Below, piece by piece: positions 53,003 through 63,203 of a DNA stretch of 64,000 bases. Source of the stretch: Mycolicibacterium brumae. Lineage in GTDB: Bacteria > Actinomycetota > Actinomycetes > Mycobacteriales > Mycobacteriaceae. Position numbers and translations under genes: made by a program. How positions within the stretch are numbered: the stretch's first letter is position 1; every line of letters begins with the position of its first letter. The stretch spans positions 3,348,001 through 3,412,000 of the forward strand of contig NZ_CP104302.1 of NCBI RefSeq assembly GCF_025215495.1. The letters run 5' to 3'. The notes under the pieces were generated by a model. The model searched no databases. It was not told where the DNA came from and was given only the letters and a program-made list of their open reading frames with translations.

Positions 53003-53106
53003 CGAAATACCTCCTGAAGACTCGCTGCTTCAACGCCGAGTATGACCGCAGGGGTTCCCCGGTGTGACGCGACTGGCGAACCGGGTCAGCGATATTGCGG
53101 CCGGCC

Positions 53107-54114
53107 TCAACCGTGCCGGTTGACGGTGTACTGCACCAGCGAGGCCAGCGCCCGGCGTCCGGGCAGATCCGGGAGCTCGGCCAGTTCCTCGTCGGCCCGG
53201 CGGGCGTAGTCGCGGACCGTGGCCCGCGCCTTCTCGATGCCGTCGGAGGCCCGCAGCAGCGTCAGCGCCTCGGCGACCTCGTCGTCGTCGGTCAGCGGCT
53301 CGGCGAGCAGCTCGCGCAGCCGGTCCGCGCCGGGTCCGCTCTCCTGCAGCGCATAGAGCACCGGCAGGGTGTGCACACCCTCACGCAGGTCGGTGCCGGG
53401 CAGCTTGCCGGACTCGTCGGCGTCGCTCTCGATGTCGATGATGTCGTCGGAGATCTGGAACGCGGTGCCGACGATGCCGCCGAGACGAGCCAGCCGATCC
53501 ACCTGGTCCGCCGGGGCGCCGGAGAAGGTGCCGCCGAACCGTCCGGACGCCGCGATCAGGCACGCCGTCTTCTCGTAGACCACCTTCAGGTAGTGTTCGA
53601 CGCTGTCGGTGTGCTCGGCGGCGCCCTTGGTCTCCCGCATCTGGCCGGTGACCAGCTCGGCGAAGGTGTCGGCGATGATCAGCACCGCCTCCGGGCCGAG
53701 CTGCGACACCAGCCGCGAGGCGGTGGCGAACAGGTAGTCGCCGGCCAAGATGGCGATGTTGTTGCCCCAGCGAGCATTTGCCGACAGGGCGCCGCGGCGC
53801 ACCTGCGCCTCGTCCATCACGTCGTCGTGGTACAGCGTGGCCAGGTGCACCATCTCGATCACCGCGCCGGCGACGGTCACCCGATCGGAGTCCGGCTCCG
53901 GCCCCAGCTGGGCGCACAGCACGGTGAACAACGGCCGGAACCGTTTGCCGCCGGCCATGAACAGGTGCTGCACGGCCTCAGACATCAACGAATCGGCGCG
54001 GCCCAGTTCGGTCCGCATCAGCGCCTCGACCCGGTCCACCCCGTCGCGAACCTCCCGCGCCAACTCGGCGTCGCCGAAGTCCACCCCTGCGACCACGCTG
54101 CCCGGCGTTCTCAT
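53107..54114 (-). CDS. grcC1: Polyprenyl diphosphate synthase
   Basis: This is a trans-prenyltransferase of 335 residues. The first Asp-rich motif is YHDDVMDEAQVRRG and the second QISDDIIDIESD; the KRFRP motif (GGKRFRPLFTVL) is present. In an organism with menaquinone and next to menJ it probably makes the menaquinone side chain. The ATG at 54112-54114 stands 20 bases from the divergent menJ start and has no Shine-Dalgarno, so it appears leaderless. It matches Rv0562 (memory). Confidence 0.92.
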   Translation of the reverse strand: MRTPGSVVAGVDFGDAELAREVRDGVDRVEALMRTELGRADSLMSEAVQHLFMAGGKRFRPLFTVLCAQLGPEPDSDRVTVAGAVIEMVHLATLYHDDVMDEAQVRRGALSANARWGNNIAILAGDYLFATASRLVSQLGPEAVLIIADTFAELVTGQMRETKGAAEHTDSVEHYLKVVYEKTACLIAASGRFGGTFSGAPADQVDRLARLGGIVGTAFQISDDIIDIESDADESGKLPGTDLREGVHTLPVLYALQESGPGADRLRELLAEPLTDDDEVAEALTLLRASDGIEKARATVRDYARRADEELAELPDLPGRRALASLVQYTVNRHG

Positions 54115-54134
54115 TGGTCCAACATACTGAAGTA
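54115..54134. promoter_or_regulatory. Back-to-back leaderless promoters of grcC1 and menJ
   Basis: In 20 bases between two divergent ATGs, CATACT (54123-54128) lies 6 bases before menJ and, on the other strand, TATGTT (54121-54126) lies 6 bases before grcC1. The two -10 boxes overlap, so their polymerases must compete. Confidence 0.7.
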
Positions 54135-55358
54135 ATGGACGTCAACGTCGAGCTGGCTGTGGTGGGCGCCGGGCCCGCGGGTGCGGCGGCGGCCGCCTGG
54201 GCCGCCCGCGACGGCCGGGATGTGCTGGTCATCGATGGCGCGAAGTTCCCCCGGGACAAGACCTGTGGCGATGGTCTCACCCCGCGCGCGGTCGCCGAGT
54301 TACGGCTGCTCGGACTGGGTCCGTGGCTCGACGAGCACATCGCCCACCACGGCTTGCGGCTCCGCGGATTCGGCCACGACGTGCAGGTGCGCTGGCCCGG
54401 CCCGTCGTTCCCGGCGAACGGGTCGGCGGTGCCGCGCACCGAACTCGACGACAAGATCCGGATGGTCGCCGTCGACTCCGGCGCGCGAATGCGATTGGGC
54501 GACAAGGCCGTCGACGTCGAGTTCGACGCGGTAGGTCGGGTGACGGCGGTGCTGCTGGCCGACGGGTCGCGGGTGGGCTGCCAGAAGCTGATCGTCGCCG
54601 ACGGCGCCCGCTCCACCCTGGGCCGGGCGCTGGGCCGGACCTGGCACAAGGAGACCGTGTACGGGGTGGCCGCCCGCGGATACCTCACCTCTCCGCGAAA
54701 CGACGAGCCGTGGATCTCCTCGGACCTGGAGCTGCGGTCACCGGAGGGCGCCGTGCTGCCCGGCTACGGCTGGATCTTCCCGCTCGGCAACGGCGAGGTG
54801 AACATCGGCGTCGGCGCGCTGGCGACCAGCAAACGCCCCGCCGATCTGGCGCTGCGCCCGCTGATGGAGCACTACACCAATCAGCGCCGTGACGAGTGGG
54901 GCTTCGACGGTAAGCCGCGCGCGGTCGCCTCGGCGTTGCTGCCGATGGGCGGTGCGGTGTCCGGCGTCGCCGGCCCGAACTGGATGCTCATCGGCGACGC
55001 CGCGGCGTGCGTCAACCCGCTCAACGGCGAGGGCATCGACTACGGCCTGGAATCCGGCCGGCTGGCCGCCGAACTGGTCGCCGACAGCGCCGATCTGACC
55101 GAGGTGTGGCCGCAGACCCTGGTCCAGCACTACGGGCGCGGCTTCTCCATCGCGCGACGGCTCGGGCTGCTGCTGACCGTGCCCGGGTTCCTGCCGCGCA
55201 CCGGGCCGCTGGCCATGCGCTCCCCCCGGCTGATGCACCTGGCGGTCCGGGTGATGGGCAATCTCGTCACCGACGAGGACGCCGACTGGGTGGCCCGGCT
55301 GTGGCGGTTCTCCGGGGCCGGCTCCCGGCTCGCCGACCGACGCAAACCGTTCTGCTGA
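54135..55358 (+). CDS. menJ: Geranylgeranyl reductase family flavoprotein (MenJ)
   Basis: MenJ partially saturates the menaquinone side chain. The protein has 407 residues, with AVVGAGPAGAAAAAWAARDG for FAD binding, CGDGLTPRAV and GDAAACVNPLNGEGIDYGLE, the family signature. The ATG at 54135 is chosen; an earlier TTG at 54114 would overlap the grcC1 start. It diverges from grcC1, so the two menaquinone side-chain steps lie together and may be controlled through one 20-base region. It corresponds to Rv0561c (memory). Confidence 0.93.
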   Translation: MDVNVELAVVGAGPAGAAAAAWAARDGRDVLVIDGAKFPRDKTCGDGLTPRAVAELRLLGLGPWLDEHIAHHGLRLRGFGHDVQVRWPGPSFPANGSAVPRTELDDKIRMVAVDSGARMRLGDKAVDVEFDAVGRVTAVLLADGSRVGCQKLIVADGARSTLGRALGRTWHKETVYGVAARGYLTSPRNDEPWISSDLELRSPEGAVLPGYGWIFPLGNGEVNIGVGALATSKRPADLALRPLMEHYTNQRRDEWGFDGKPRAVASALLPMGGAVSGVAGPNWMLIGDAAACVNPLNGEGIDYGLESGRLAAELVADSADLTEVWPQTLVQHYGRGFSIARRLGLLLTVPGFLPRTGPLAMRSPRLMHLAVRVMGNLVTDEDADWVARLWRFSGAGSRLADRRKPFC

Positions 55359-55361
55359 CGC

Positions 55362-56279
55362 TCAGGGAGTTTGGTAGTCGACGCCCCACCGCGCGGTCCA
55401 ACGCTCTCCGGGGGCGATCCAGCGCAGGTCCCGGCCGGAGTTGAAGGCGTCGGCCGGCGCCGTCATCGGCTCGATCGCGACCGCCAGGTCATACCCGGGA
55501 TACCGGTCGGTGGTGAACACCTGCAGATAGTTGAAGTTCTCGTCGGCCCACAGGCACACCGCGCGGCCGTCCGGCGCGGCCAGTCGGGCGCCGATGCGTC
55601 CTTGCGCGTCCCGGCCGATGTCGCTGTAGGCGGTGTCGAGGTCCAGCTCGGCGAGCCGGCGCGGTTCGCGCAGGTCGGTGTCCGCGTCCACCGGTTCCTC
55701 GCCGACAGGCAGTGATCGGTCGTCCACCACGAATCGCGACGCGGCGTCGAGCCGCACCGTGAGGTCACCGGTCGGCACGTCGCCGACGCAGAAGTACGGG
55801 TGCGTGCCGAGCGCCACCGGCGCCTCGGCGGCGCCGACATTGCGGACGGTGTGGGTGACCGTCAGCGCCGGTCCGGTCAGGGCGTATTCGACGGTGGTGG
55901 CCAGGTGGAACGGGTACCCGGTCTGCGGCACGATGTCGGCGGCCAGCGTCACCGCGTCGTCCTGCTGGCTGTGCAGCCGGTAGCACGCGAACCGCAGCAG
56001 CCCGTGCGAGGCGTTGCCCTTCGCGGGTTCGGTGATCGCGAGCTGGTACTGCTGTCCACGCTGGGTCCAGTGCCCGTCGCGCACCCGGTTGGGCCAGGGC
56101 GCCAGCACGATCCCGGACGCCGCCGGGGTCGACCGGTCGCTGCCGTAGCGGGGCACCAGGTCGATGTCGCCGACGGCGAACGCCCGCAGCGCCGCGCCCA
56201 CCTCGCACACCTCGGCGACCGCGTCGCCGGAGGCGATGGTGAATCGGCGGCCGGTGGGATCGAGCGGCAAGTCGGTCAT
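55362..56279 (-). CDS. Aldose 1-epimerase family protein
   Basis: This is a galactose mutarotase-like protein of about 305 residues. Family residues are seen in LAPWPNRVRDGHW, NASHGLLRFACYRLH and VALGTHPYFCVGD (catalytic His), and VFTTDRYPGYDLAVAIEPMT carries the catalytic Glu. It interconverts sugar anomers; the sugar is not known. The start is at 56279, or 56288 three codons earlier. It diverges from the nuclease gene and converges with menJ, the stops being 3 bases apart. Confidence 0.9.
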   Translation of the reverse strand: MTDLPLDPTGRRFTIASGDAVAEVCEVGAALRAFAVGDIDLVPRYGSDRSTPAASGIVLAPWPNRVRDGHWTQRGQQYQLAITEPAKGNASHGLLRFACYRLHSQQDDAVTLAADIVPQTGYPFHLATTVEYALTGPALTVTHTVRNVGAAEAPVALGTHPYFCVGDVPTGDLTVRLDAASRFVVDDRSLPVGEEPVDADTDLREPRRLAELDLDTAYSDIGRDAQGRIGARLAAPDGRAVCLWADENFNYLQVFTTDRYPGYDLAVAIEPMTAPADAFNSGRDLRWIAPGERWTARWGVDYQTP

Positions 56280-56320
56280 GCGATCCATTGTCGGGGGAGC
56301 GCCGTATCGTCGGTGGCGAG

Positions 56321-57985
56321 ATGGCAGAGATCGCGCTGGGCAGCTACCCGGCGAAACGCTGCGCCCGATCGACCCACAACCGGTTCGATCCGACGGCGCC
56401 CACCCTCGGGCCGCCCGACCCGGCCCGGCAGGCGCTGGTGGACGCCGGGATCGCGTTCGAGGCCGCGGTTGTGGAGACGCTCGCTCCCACGCTGGGCGAC
56501 GGGGTGGTCGTCGTCGACGCCGCGGACTGGTCGGCCGCGGTCGAGCAGACGGCGGCCGCGATGGACGCGGGCGTTCCGGTGATCGCCGGAGCCCGGTTGC
56601 CGAACGTCAACGGCCGGTCCGGGGCGCCGGACCTGCTGATCCGCCACGGCGACGGCTATCTGCCCGTCGACATCAAGAACCATAAGACGCTGGACTCCCC
56701 GACCCGATCGACCAGCCCGAGGTCGCGGGCCTCGGTGCAGGTCGCCCCGCTGTCGGCGCCCGGACAGATCCACACCGTGACCGGGTTGCGCGCCGACTCG
56801 GGCAAACGCCGCGAAGACGCCATGCAGCTGGCGCACTACACGCGAATGCTGCAGGACCTGGGCCGCCACGGCGGCGAGCTGATCGGCGGGGTCATCGGCG
56901 CCACCGACCTGACCGCGGCGTTGGGGACCGCGCAGGGCGTGGTGTGGCATCCGCTGGAGGACACCCTGGCCCGCTACGACGAGGAGTTCGCCCTGCGGCT
57001 GCGGGTCGCCGAAGCGGCCCGGGAAGGCCGGGAGCTGGTGCGGCCGGTGCGGATCTCCGAGTGCGACAGCTGCGATTGGTTCCCGCACTGCGCGCAGGTC
57101 GCCGGGCCCGATGACGCGTCGTTCGCCGTGCTGACCGGGCACCTGAGCCTGCCCGAGTGGCGCCACCTGTACGACACCGTCGGCGACGGCGCCCGGCTGA
57201 CCGTCGAGGAGTTGGCCGGCGTCGATGTCGAGGCGCACCGGGAATCCTTTGCCGCCCTCGGTCAGCGCAGCGGGCTGACCCGGCTGGCCAACGCGGTGCG
57301 GCGGGCGGCCATGACGGTGACCGGTGTCGACGTCGAACCGAACGGGTCCGGCTGGCCCGACGTCCCAACCGCCGATATCGAGATCGACTTCGACATCGAG
57401 CACGATATGGATCACATCTATCAGTGGGGCGTGCGGATCCGCGACGGCCAGGACGACGCCACCGCGCGTTATGAGCCGACGGTGTCCTTCGATCCGATGG
57501 ACGACGCGGGCGAAGCCGCGCTGGCCGACGAGTTCGCCGATTGGCTGGAGGCGGTGCTGGCCGACGCGCGGCGAACCGGCCGCAGCGTCACCGTCTTCCA
57601 CTGGAGCCCGGTGGAGATCCACAAGTCGGCGAAGTTCCCGCGGGTGGCCGCGGCGCTGGCCGGGCACACCGTCGACCTGATGGCCTGGTTCAAGGCGGAG
57701 TTCTTCGCCCGGACGTCGTCGTCCATCAAGGCGGTGGCGCCGCTTTTCGGATTCGATTGGGACCACGAGGATTCCGGCGGGCTGACCGCGCTGCTGCGCA
57801 TCGAGCAGGCCCGCGCCGGGTCGGTGGAGGCGAAGGACTGGTGCCTGCGCTACAACTGCGACGACACCGCCGCCCAAGCTGCCATCCGCGACGGCCTGCG
57901 GGCCCTCAGACCACCAGGCCCAGCAGCAGCACGCCGATCAGACCGACCACCGACACCGCACACTCCATCAGCGACCAGGTCTTGA
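56321..57985 (+). CDS. RecB-like (TM0106 family) nuclease
   Basis: This 554-residue protein shows the PD-(D/E)xK pattern GAPDLLIRHGDGYLPVDIKN and, further on, a Cys set (ECDSCDWFPHC) that may hold an Fe-S cluster. The second half has an RNase H-like stretch (TADIEIDFDIEHD). This fits the TM0106 family of RecB-like proteins. The role is unknown, possibly DNA repair or metabolism of foreign DNA. The start ATG at 56321 is preferred over 56288. Its last 80 bases overlap the convergent gntP gene and code for a Pro/Arg-rich tail, so the natural end may have been extended by loss of an earlier stop. Confidence 0.78.
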   Translation: MAEIALGSYPAKRCARSTHNRFDPTAPTLGPPDPARQALVDAGIAFEAAVVETLAPTLGDGVVVVDAADWSAAVEQTAAAMDAGVPVIAGARLPNVNGRSGAPDLLIRHGDGYLPVDIKNHKTLDSPTRSTSPRSRASVQVAPLSAPGQIHTVTGLRADSGKRREDAMQLAHYTRMLQDLGRHGGELIGGVIGATDLTAALGTAQGVVWHPLEDTLARYDEEFALRLRVAEAAREGRELVRPVRISECDSCDWFPHCAQVAGPDDASFAVLTGHLSLPEWRHLYDTVGDGARLTVEELAGVDVEAHRESFAALGQRSGLTRLANAVRRAAMTVTGVDVEPNGSGWPDVPTADIEIDFDIEHDMDHIYQWGVRIRDGQDDATARYEPTVSFDPMDDAGEAALADEFADWLEAVLADARRTGRSVTVFHWSPVEIHKSAKFPRVAAALAGHTVDLMAWFKAEFFARTSSSIKAVAPLFGFDWDHEDSGGLTALLRIEQARAGSVEAKDWCLRYNCDDTAAQAAIRDGLRALRPPGPAAARRSDRPPTPHTPSATRS

Positions 57986-59315
57986 AGGTCTGCAGCACCG
58001 TCATCCCGAAGTACTCCTTGACCAGCCAGAAGCCGGCGTCGTTGACGTGCGAGAGGAAGACCGACCCGGCGCCGATCGCCAGCACCATCAGCGCCACGTG
58101 CGTGTTGCTCAGGTCGGTTGCCAGCGGCGCCATGATGCCCGCGGCGGTGATGGTGGCGACGGTCGCCGAACCGGTCGCCACGCGGATCGCGACCGCGACC
58201 ACCCAGCCGGCCAGCAGCAGCGGCATACCGGAACTCGCGATGCCCTCGCCGATCACGTCGCCGACCCCGGAGTTCACCAGCGTCTCCTTGAAACCACCGC
58301 CCGCGCCGACGATCAGCAGGATCGAGGCGATCGGCGCGAACGCGGCGCCGGTCTCGTCGGCGACCTCGCTGGCCGACTTGCCCAGCGACAGGCCCAGCGC
58401 CCACATCGAGTACAGCGAGGTGATCAGCAGCGCCTGCAGCGGCGTGCCGATGAACACCAACACCCGGCCGATCGCGGTCTCGTCCATGCCCATCGCCTCG
58501 ACCGCGGTCATCATCAGCATCAGCACCACGGGCATCAGCACCACCGACAGCGCGATGGCGAATCTGGGTCGCTGACCCTTCTGCTCGTCGGCGGAGGCCA
58601 GCAGTTTCTCCGGCGCCCCGATGGGGACCCACTTGGCCATCGGCTTGGCCAGGATCGGACCGGCCACGATCACCGTCGGGATCGCGACCAGCAACCCGAG
58701 GGCCAGGGTCAGACCGAGGTTCGCGTCCAGGGCGTCGATGGCGATCAGCGGTCCGGGGTGCGGCGGCACCAGGCCGTGCAGTGCGGACAGGCCGGCCAGC
58801 GCTGGGATGCCGACCAGGATGACCGGAAGTTTGGCGCGTTTGGCGACCAGCATGACGATCGGAATCAGCAGCACCACACCGACTTCGAAGAACAGCGGGA
58901 TGCCGATGATGAACGCCGCGAACGCCATCGCCCACGGCAATCGTTTGGCTGGCGTCTTGGCCAGGATGGTGTCCACGATCTCGTCGGCGCCGCCGGATTC
59001 GGTGAGGAATTGGCCGATCACCGCGCCCAGCACGATCAGCACGCCGACGCCGCCGACGGTCTTGCCCAATCCGGTGGAGAACGACGCGAACGCGTCGGTG
59101 TACGGGATGTTCGCCGCGACGGCCATTCCGGCCGAGCCGAGCATCAGCGCGAAGAACGGGTGCATTTTCACCCAGATGATCAGCACCACGATCAGCACGA
59201 TCGAGACGACAGCAGCCAGCACCAATTGCGTGGTTCCGGCGACGGGTTCCTCCGGTGCCTCGGCCAGCAGTTGAACTCCGTCCAGGGCGGGCAACACCGA
59301 TTGCAGCAGGCTCAC
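57906..59315 (-). CDS. gntP: Gluconate:H+ symporter, GntP family
   Basis: This is a 469-residue transporter with about 12 membrane segments. GLSALHGLVPPHPGPLIAID is the family signature, and SATVATITAAGIMAPLATDL and HVNDAGFWLVKEYFGM are typical of GntP. The start is GTG at 59313-59315, giving VSLLQSVLPALDG; no strong ribosome binding site is seen. It diverges from gnd, and the FGGY kinase follows gnd, so uptake, phosphorylation and oxidation of gluconate are encoded together. Confidence 0.92.
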   Translation of the reverse strand: MSLLQSVLPALDGVQLLAEAPEEPVAGTTQLVLAAVVSIVLIVVLIIWVKMHPFFALMLGSAGMAVAANIPYTDAFASFSTGLGKTVGGVGVLIVLGAVIGQFLTESGGADEIVDTILAKTPAKRLPWAMAFAAFIIGIPLFFEVGVVLLIPIVMLVAKRAKLPVILVGIPALAGLSALHGLVPPHPGPLIAIDALDANLGLTLALGLLVAIPTVIVAGPILAKPMAKWVPIGAPEKLLASADEQKGQRPRFAIALSVVLMPVVLMLMMTAVEAMGMDETAIGRVLVFIGTPLQALLITSLYSMWALGLSLGKSASEVADETGAAFAPIASILLIVGAGGGFKETLVNSGVGDVIGEGIASSGMPLLLAGWVVAVAIRVATGSATVATITAAGIMAPLATDLSNTHVALMVLAIGAGSVFLSHVNDAGFWLVKEYFGMTVLQTFKTWSLMECAVSVVGLIGVLLLGLVV

Positions 59316-59476
59316 GTCGGGAACATTAGACCCGCGAACCCCGCCGCGGCGGGGTTTGAAATTGTCGTCGGCCCAGACTTGGAACCGTATGAAACACAGA
59401 CGACCCACGCGGCGCGAGTCACTCCCCTAGCATCAGTTTCGGCGTCCGTCCTCGCCGCCGAATCGAAGGAGACCCT

Positions 59477-60916
59477 GTGGCCGAAGCAGCATCTTCGAAC
59501 CAGTCCGGACTCAGTCCGATCGGCGTCGTCGGGACGGGGGTGATGGGCGCCAGCCTGGCACGCAATCTGTCCCGCAACGTCGACGGATCGGTGGCGATGT
59601 TCGACCTCGACGAGTCCAAGATTTCCGCGCTGGTCGCCGCGCACCCGGAGGCCAACCTGTCCGGCTTCTCGCACCTGCCGGACTTCGTGGCCGCACTCGC
59701 CGTGCCGCGGGTGATCCTGTTGATGGTGCCGGCCGGCCGGCCGGTCGACGCGGTGATCGAGTCGCTGACCCCGCTGCTGACCGACGGCGACATCATCATC
59801 GACGGTGGCAACACCCACTACCCGGACACCGAGCGCCGGGTCGCCGAATGCGCGCAGAACAATCTGCGGTTCATCGGCATGGGTGTCTCCGGCGGCGAGC
59901 AGGGCGCCCTGCTCGGCCCGGCCATGATGCCCGGCGGCGACCCGACGGTGTGGGCGGATATCGCCGGGCTGTTGGAGCCGATCGCCGCCAAGGCCGAGGA
60001 CGGCCAGCCCTGCGTGACGCTGGTCGGGTCCGGGGCCTCCGGGCACTTCACCAAGATGGTGCACAACGGCATCGAGTACGCCGACCTGCAGTTGATCGGC
60101 GAGGCGTATGCGCTGCTGCGGGCCGGCGGCCGCAACGCGGCCGAGTGTTCGGAGGTGTTCGCCTCCTGGAACACCGGCGAGGACCGGTCCTACCTGCTGG
60201 AGAGCGCGGCCACGGTGCTCGCCCAGTCCGACCCGGACACCGGCGGGGCGCTGATCGATTACGTGCTCGACCACGCCAAGGGCAAGGGCACCGGCGCCTG
60301 GACGGTCATCGCCGGCGCCGACGAAGGCGTCTCGGTCAGCGTGATCGCCGAATCGCTTTTCGCCCGGTCGATCTCGTCGGCCACCGCCGAACGGCAGGCC
60401 TGGGCCGGCGATCCGGTCAGCGCCTCCGCCGACCTGCCGGTCGACGCCGTGCGGGACGCCTATATGGCCGCCCGACTGATCGCCTACCAACAGGGTCTGG
60501 CGCTGCTGGCGACCGCCTCGGAGACCTTCGGCTGGAACGTCGCGCTGGCGCCGGTGGTGCGAATCTGGCGGGCCGGCTGCATCATCCGCGCCGGGTTCCT
60601 CGACGCGGTGTCCCGGGTGTACGCCGAGAACCCGGAGTGCGTGTCGTTCTTGAGCATGGAGCCGTTCCGCGGGCAGTTGCTGGAGCGGCTGCCGAGCCTG
60701 CGCCAGGTGGCCGCCGAGGCGATCCTCGGCAACGTCCCCACCCCCGCGCTGGCCGCCGCGGTCAACCACCAGACGATGCTGATGAGCGGCGCCCTTCCGA
60801 CCGCGCTGGTTCAGCTACTGCGCGACTTCTTCGGTTCGCACACTTACGAGCGCACCGACCAAGAGGGCAATTTCCACATCATCTGGGAGGCAGACCGCAG
60901 CCAGCACCGCCGCTGA
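59477..60916 (+). CDS. gnd: 6-phosphogluconate dehydrogenase
   Basis: This is the decarboxylating enzyme of the pentose phosphate pathway, with 479 residues. GVVGTGVMGASLARNLSRN is the NADP-binding motif and FIGMGVSGGEQGALLGPAMM and VGSGASGHFTKMVHNGIEY hold the catalytic Lys and substrate residues. The C-terminal helical domain is complete (NHQTMLMSGALPTALVQLLR, ERTDQEGNFH). The start is GTG at 59477 with GAAGGAG 6 bases before. It lies 13 bases before the kinase gene, so it acts on 6-phosphogluconate formed by it. Confidence 0.96.
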   Translation: MAEAASSNQSGLSPIGVVGTGVMGASLARNLSRNVDGSVAMFDLDESKISALVAAHPEANLSGFSHLPDFVAALAVPRVILLMVPAGRPVDAVIESLTPLLTDGDIIIDGGNTHYPDTERRVAECAQNNLRFIGMGVSGGEQGALLGPAMMPGGDPTVWADIAGLLEPIAAKAEDGQPCVTLVGSGASGHFTKMVHNGIEYADLQLIGEAYALLRAGGRNAAECSEVFASWNTGEDRSYLLESAATVLAQSDPDTGGALIDYVLDHAKGKGTGAWTVIAGADEGVSVSVIAESLFARSISSATAERQAWAGDPVSASADLPVDAVRDAYMAARLIAYQQGLALLATASETFGWNVALAPVVRIWRAGCIIRAGFLDAVSRVYAENPECVSFLSMEPFRGQLLERLPSLRQVAAEAILGNVPTPALAAAVNHQTMLMSGALPTALVQLLRDFFGSHTYERTDQEGNFHIIWEADRSQHRR

Positions 60917-60929
60917 GCGGGACGACGCC

Positions 60930-62450
60930 ATGACCAACTCCGTGACTGCCCGCATTCCCCGCAACCTGCCGGACCTCAAGGCGGTGGAACTCGCCGACGC
61001 GGTCCAGCCGTTCGTGGTGGCCATCGACATCGGCTCCGGGTCGACGCGCTGCGGCGTGTACGACGCCTACGCCCGGCCAATCAAGAAACGCACCGTCAAG
61101 GCCGATCATCTGTTCGTCGAAAAGGCCGACGGCACAGCGGAGATCGACGCGGACCAGATCGCCAACGAAGTCGCGTCGGTGCTCACCGCCGCGGTGGGCG
61201 GCATCGAGCCCGGTCTGATCAAGGGTGTCGTGATGGACACCTTCGCGTCCTCACTGGTCTGCGTGGACGCCGACGGCGCGGCGCTGACCCCGTGTTTCAC
61301 CTACGCCGATTCCCGCTCGGCGCCGCAACTGGCGCAGCTGCGGACCCAGCTCGACGAGGCCGCCATCCACCAGCGGACCGGCACCCGGTTGCACACCAGC
61401 TATCACCCGCCGCGGTTGCTGTGGCTGCGTGAGGCGTTCCCGACCGTGCTGGCGCGGACCGCGAAGTTCCTGTCCCTGGGCGAGTACGTGTACGCCAAGC
61501 TCGCCGGCATCCGAGGCGCCGCCACCTCGACGATGGCGTGGGCCGGCATCCTGAACCGGCACACCCTGACGCTCGATGAGCAGCTGCTGGAGGTCACCGG
61601 GGTGTCCGCCGACCAGTTCGCGCCGGTGATCGACCCCGACCAGCCGATCACCGAGGTGTCCGCCGAGGTGGAGAAGAATTGGCCCGCGCTGGCCGGCGCG
61701 GCATGGTTCCCGGCCATCCCGGACGGCTACGCCTCCAATATCGGGGTCGGCGCGGCCACCCCGACCAAGGCGGCGCTCTCGGCCGCGACGTCCGGGGCCA
61801 TCCGGGTCATCGTCGACGGCACGCCCGAGGTGCTGCCGTCGGGCCTGTGGGCGTACTCGGTGTCACGCTCCCAGTCGATCGTCGGCGGCGCGCTCAACGA
61901 CGTCGGGCGCGCGATGATCTGGCTGCAGAACAGTCTGACGCCGATGACCATGGAGCAGATCCATGAGGCGCTGGTGGCTCCGGCGCGCGCCAATGTTCCG
62001 CTGGTGCTGCCGTTCCTGACCGGTGAGCGGGCCACCGGCTGGGCCGGAAACGCGCGGGCCGCGATGACCGGGGTGTCCTCTGCGACGACGCCGCTGGACA
62101 TGTGGCGCGGCGTCGCCGAAGGCGTCGCGGTGTCCTACGCCCGGGTGTTCGAGCAGCTGCGCCAGGTCAACCCCGAGATGGAGCGGGTGATCGCCTCCGG
62201 TGGAGTGACCAGCGCCTACCCCGGAGTGATGCAAGTGGTGGCGCACGCGCTGGGATTCCCGGTGCAGGTCGTCAACGTCAAGCGGGTGACGATGCGCGGC
62301 GCCGCCGTGCTGGCGCTGTCGGTGCTGGCGCCGGATCATCCCGCCGCGGTGATCCCGGAGACCGACCTGACGGTGCCCAATCCCACCGAGGCGCCGTACT
62401 ACACGGACCTGATCGCCCGGTTCACCGCGCTCTACGACGCGATCATTTAG
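60930..62450 (+). CDS. gntK: Gluconokinase, FGGY family
   Basis: This is a sugar kinase of 506 residues. [15 protein letters not shown] is the phosphate-binding motif and [20 protein letters not shown] and [18 protein letters not shown] are the family C-terminal motifs. Its context with gntP and gnd makes gluconate the likely substrate, though xylulokinase-like use cannot be excluded from sequence. The ATG at 60930 lies 13 bases after the gnd stop. It converges with menG; the last 4 bases overlap that gene's end. Confidence 0.87.
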   Translation: MTNSVTARIPRNLPDLKAVELADAVQPFVVAIDIGSGSTRCGVYDAYARPIKKRTVKADHLFVEKADGTAEIDADQIANEVASVLTAAVGGIEPGLIKGVVMDTFASSLVCVDADGAALTPCFTYADSRSAPQLAQLRTQLDEAAIHQRTGTRLHTSYHPPRLLWLREAFPTVLARTAKFLSLGEYVYAKLAGIRGAATSTMAWAGILNRHTLTLDEQLLEVTGVSADQFAPVIDPDQPITEVSAEVEKNWPALAGAAWFPAIPDGYASNIGVGAATPTKAALSAATSGAIRVIVDGTPEVLPSGLWAYSVSRSQSIVGGALNDVGRAMIWLQNSLTPMTMEQIHEALVAPARANVPLVLPFLTGERATGWAGNARAAMTGVSSATTPLDMWRGVAEGVAVSYARVFEQLRQVNPEMERVIASGGVTSAYPGVMQVVAHALGFPVQVVNVKRVTMRGAAVLALSVLAPDHPAAVIPETDLTVPNPTEAPYYTDLIARFTALYDAII

Positions 62451-63133
62451 CGCTTCTGCGCGGCGTGCAGCGCGACGATGCCGCCGGTCAGGTTCCGCCA
62501 GCGCACCTGTGACCAGCCGGCCGACTCGATCTGGCGGGCCAGCGCCGCCTGGTCCGGCCAGGCGCGGATCGATTCGGCGAGATAGACGTAGGCCTCCGGG
62601 TCGCTGGAGACCGCGGTGGCGATCGCCGGCAGCGCCTTCATCAGGTACTCCTTGTACGCGGTGGCGAAGACCGGGATGGTCGGCGTGGAGAATTCGCACA
62701 CCACCAGCCGCCCGCCGGGCCGGGTGACCCGGGCCATCTCGGCCAGGCCGGCGACGTGGTCGACCACGTTGCGCAGCCCGAAGCTGATGGTGACCGCGTC
62801 GAAAGTGTTGTCGGCAAAAGGCAGCCGGGTCGCGTCGGCGCCCACCTTCGGCACCGGTCGGTGTGCCCCGGCAGCCAGCATCCCGACCGAGAAGTCCGCC
62901 GCGACGCACCAGGCGCCGGAGCGGGCCAGCTCCACCGTGGACACCGCGGTGCCGGCGGCCAGATCCAGCACCCGGTCCCCCGGGCCGATCTGCAGGGCCG
63001 CGCGGGTCGCCCGGCGCCAGTAGCGGTCCTGGCCCATCGACAACACCGTGTTGGTCAGGTCATAGCGGCGGGCGACGTCATCGAACATCGACGCCACCTC
63101 GCGGGGATCCTTGTCCAGCGTCGCGCGGCTCAC
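62447..63133 (-). CDS. menG: Demethylmenaquinone methyltransferase
   Basis: This enzyme is the last step of menaquinone synthesis. It has 228 residues and starts [36 protein letters not shown] is the SAM-binding motif and [17 protein letters not shown] the characteristic end. GTG at 63131-63133 matches the usual start; a longer open frame to 63253 lacks family support. It corresponds to Rv0558 (memory) and together with grcC1 and menJ supplies three menaquinone steps in this window. Confidence 0.95.
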   Translation of the reverse strand: MSRATLDKDPREVASMFDDVARRYDLTNTVLSMGQDRYWRRATRAALQIGPGDRVLDLAAGTAVSTVELARSGAWCVAADFSVGMLAAGAHRPVPKVGADATRLPFADNTFDAVTISFGLRNVVDHVAGLAEMARVTRPGGRLVVCEFSTPTIPVFATAYKEYLMKALPAIATAVSSDPEAYVYLAESIRAWPDQAALARQIESAGWSQVRWRNLTGGIVALHAAQKR

Positions 63134-63203
63134 CCCGACGACGTTAGCGCCTGCGGGCTCGGACGCCGCGCAGTGTGTGCCAAAGCACCGGCCCAGCGAG
63201 CAC

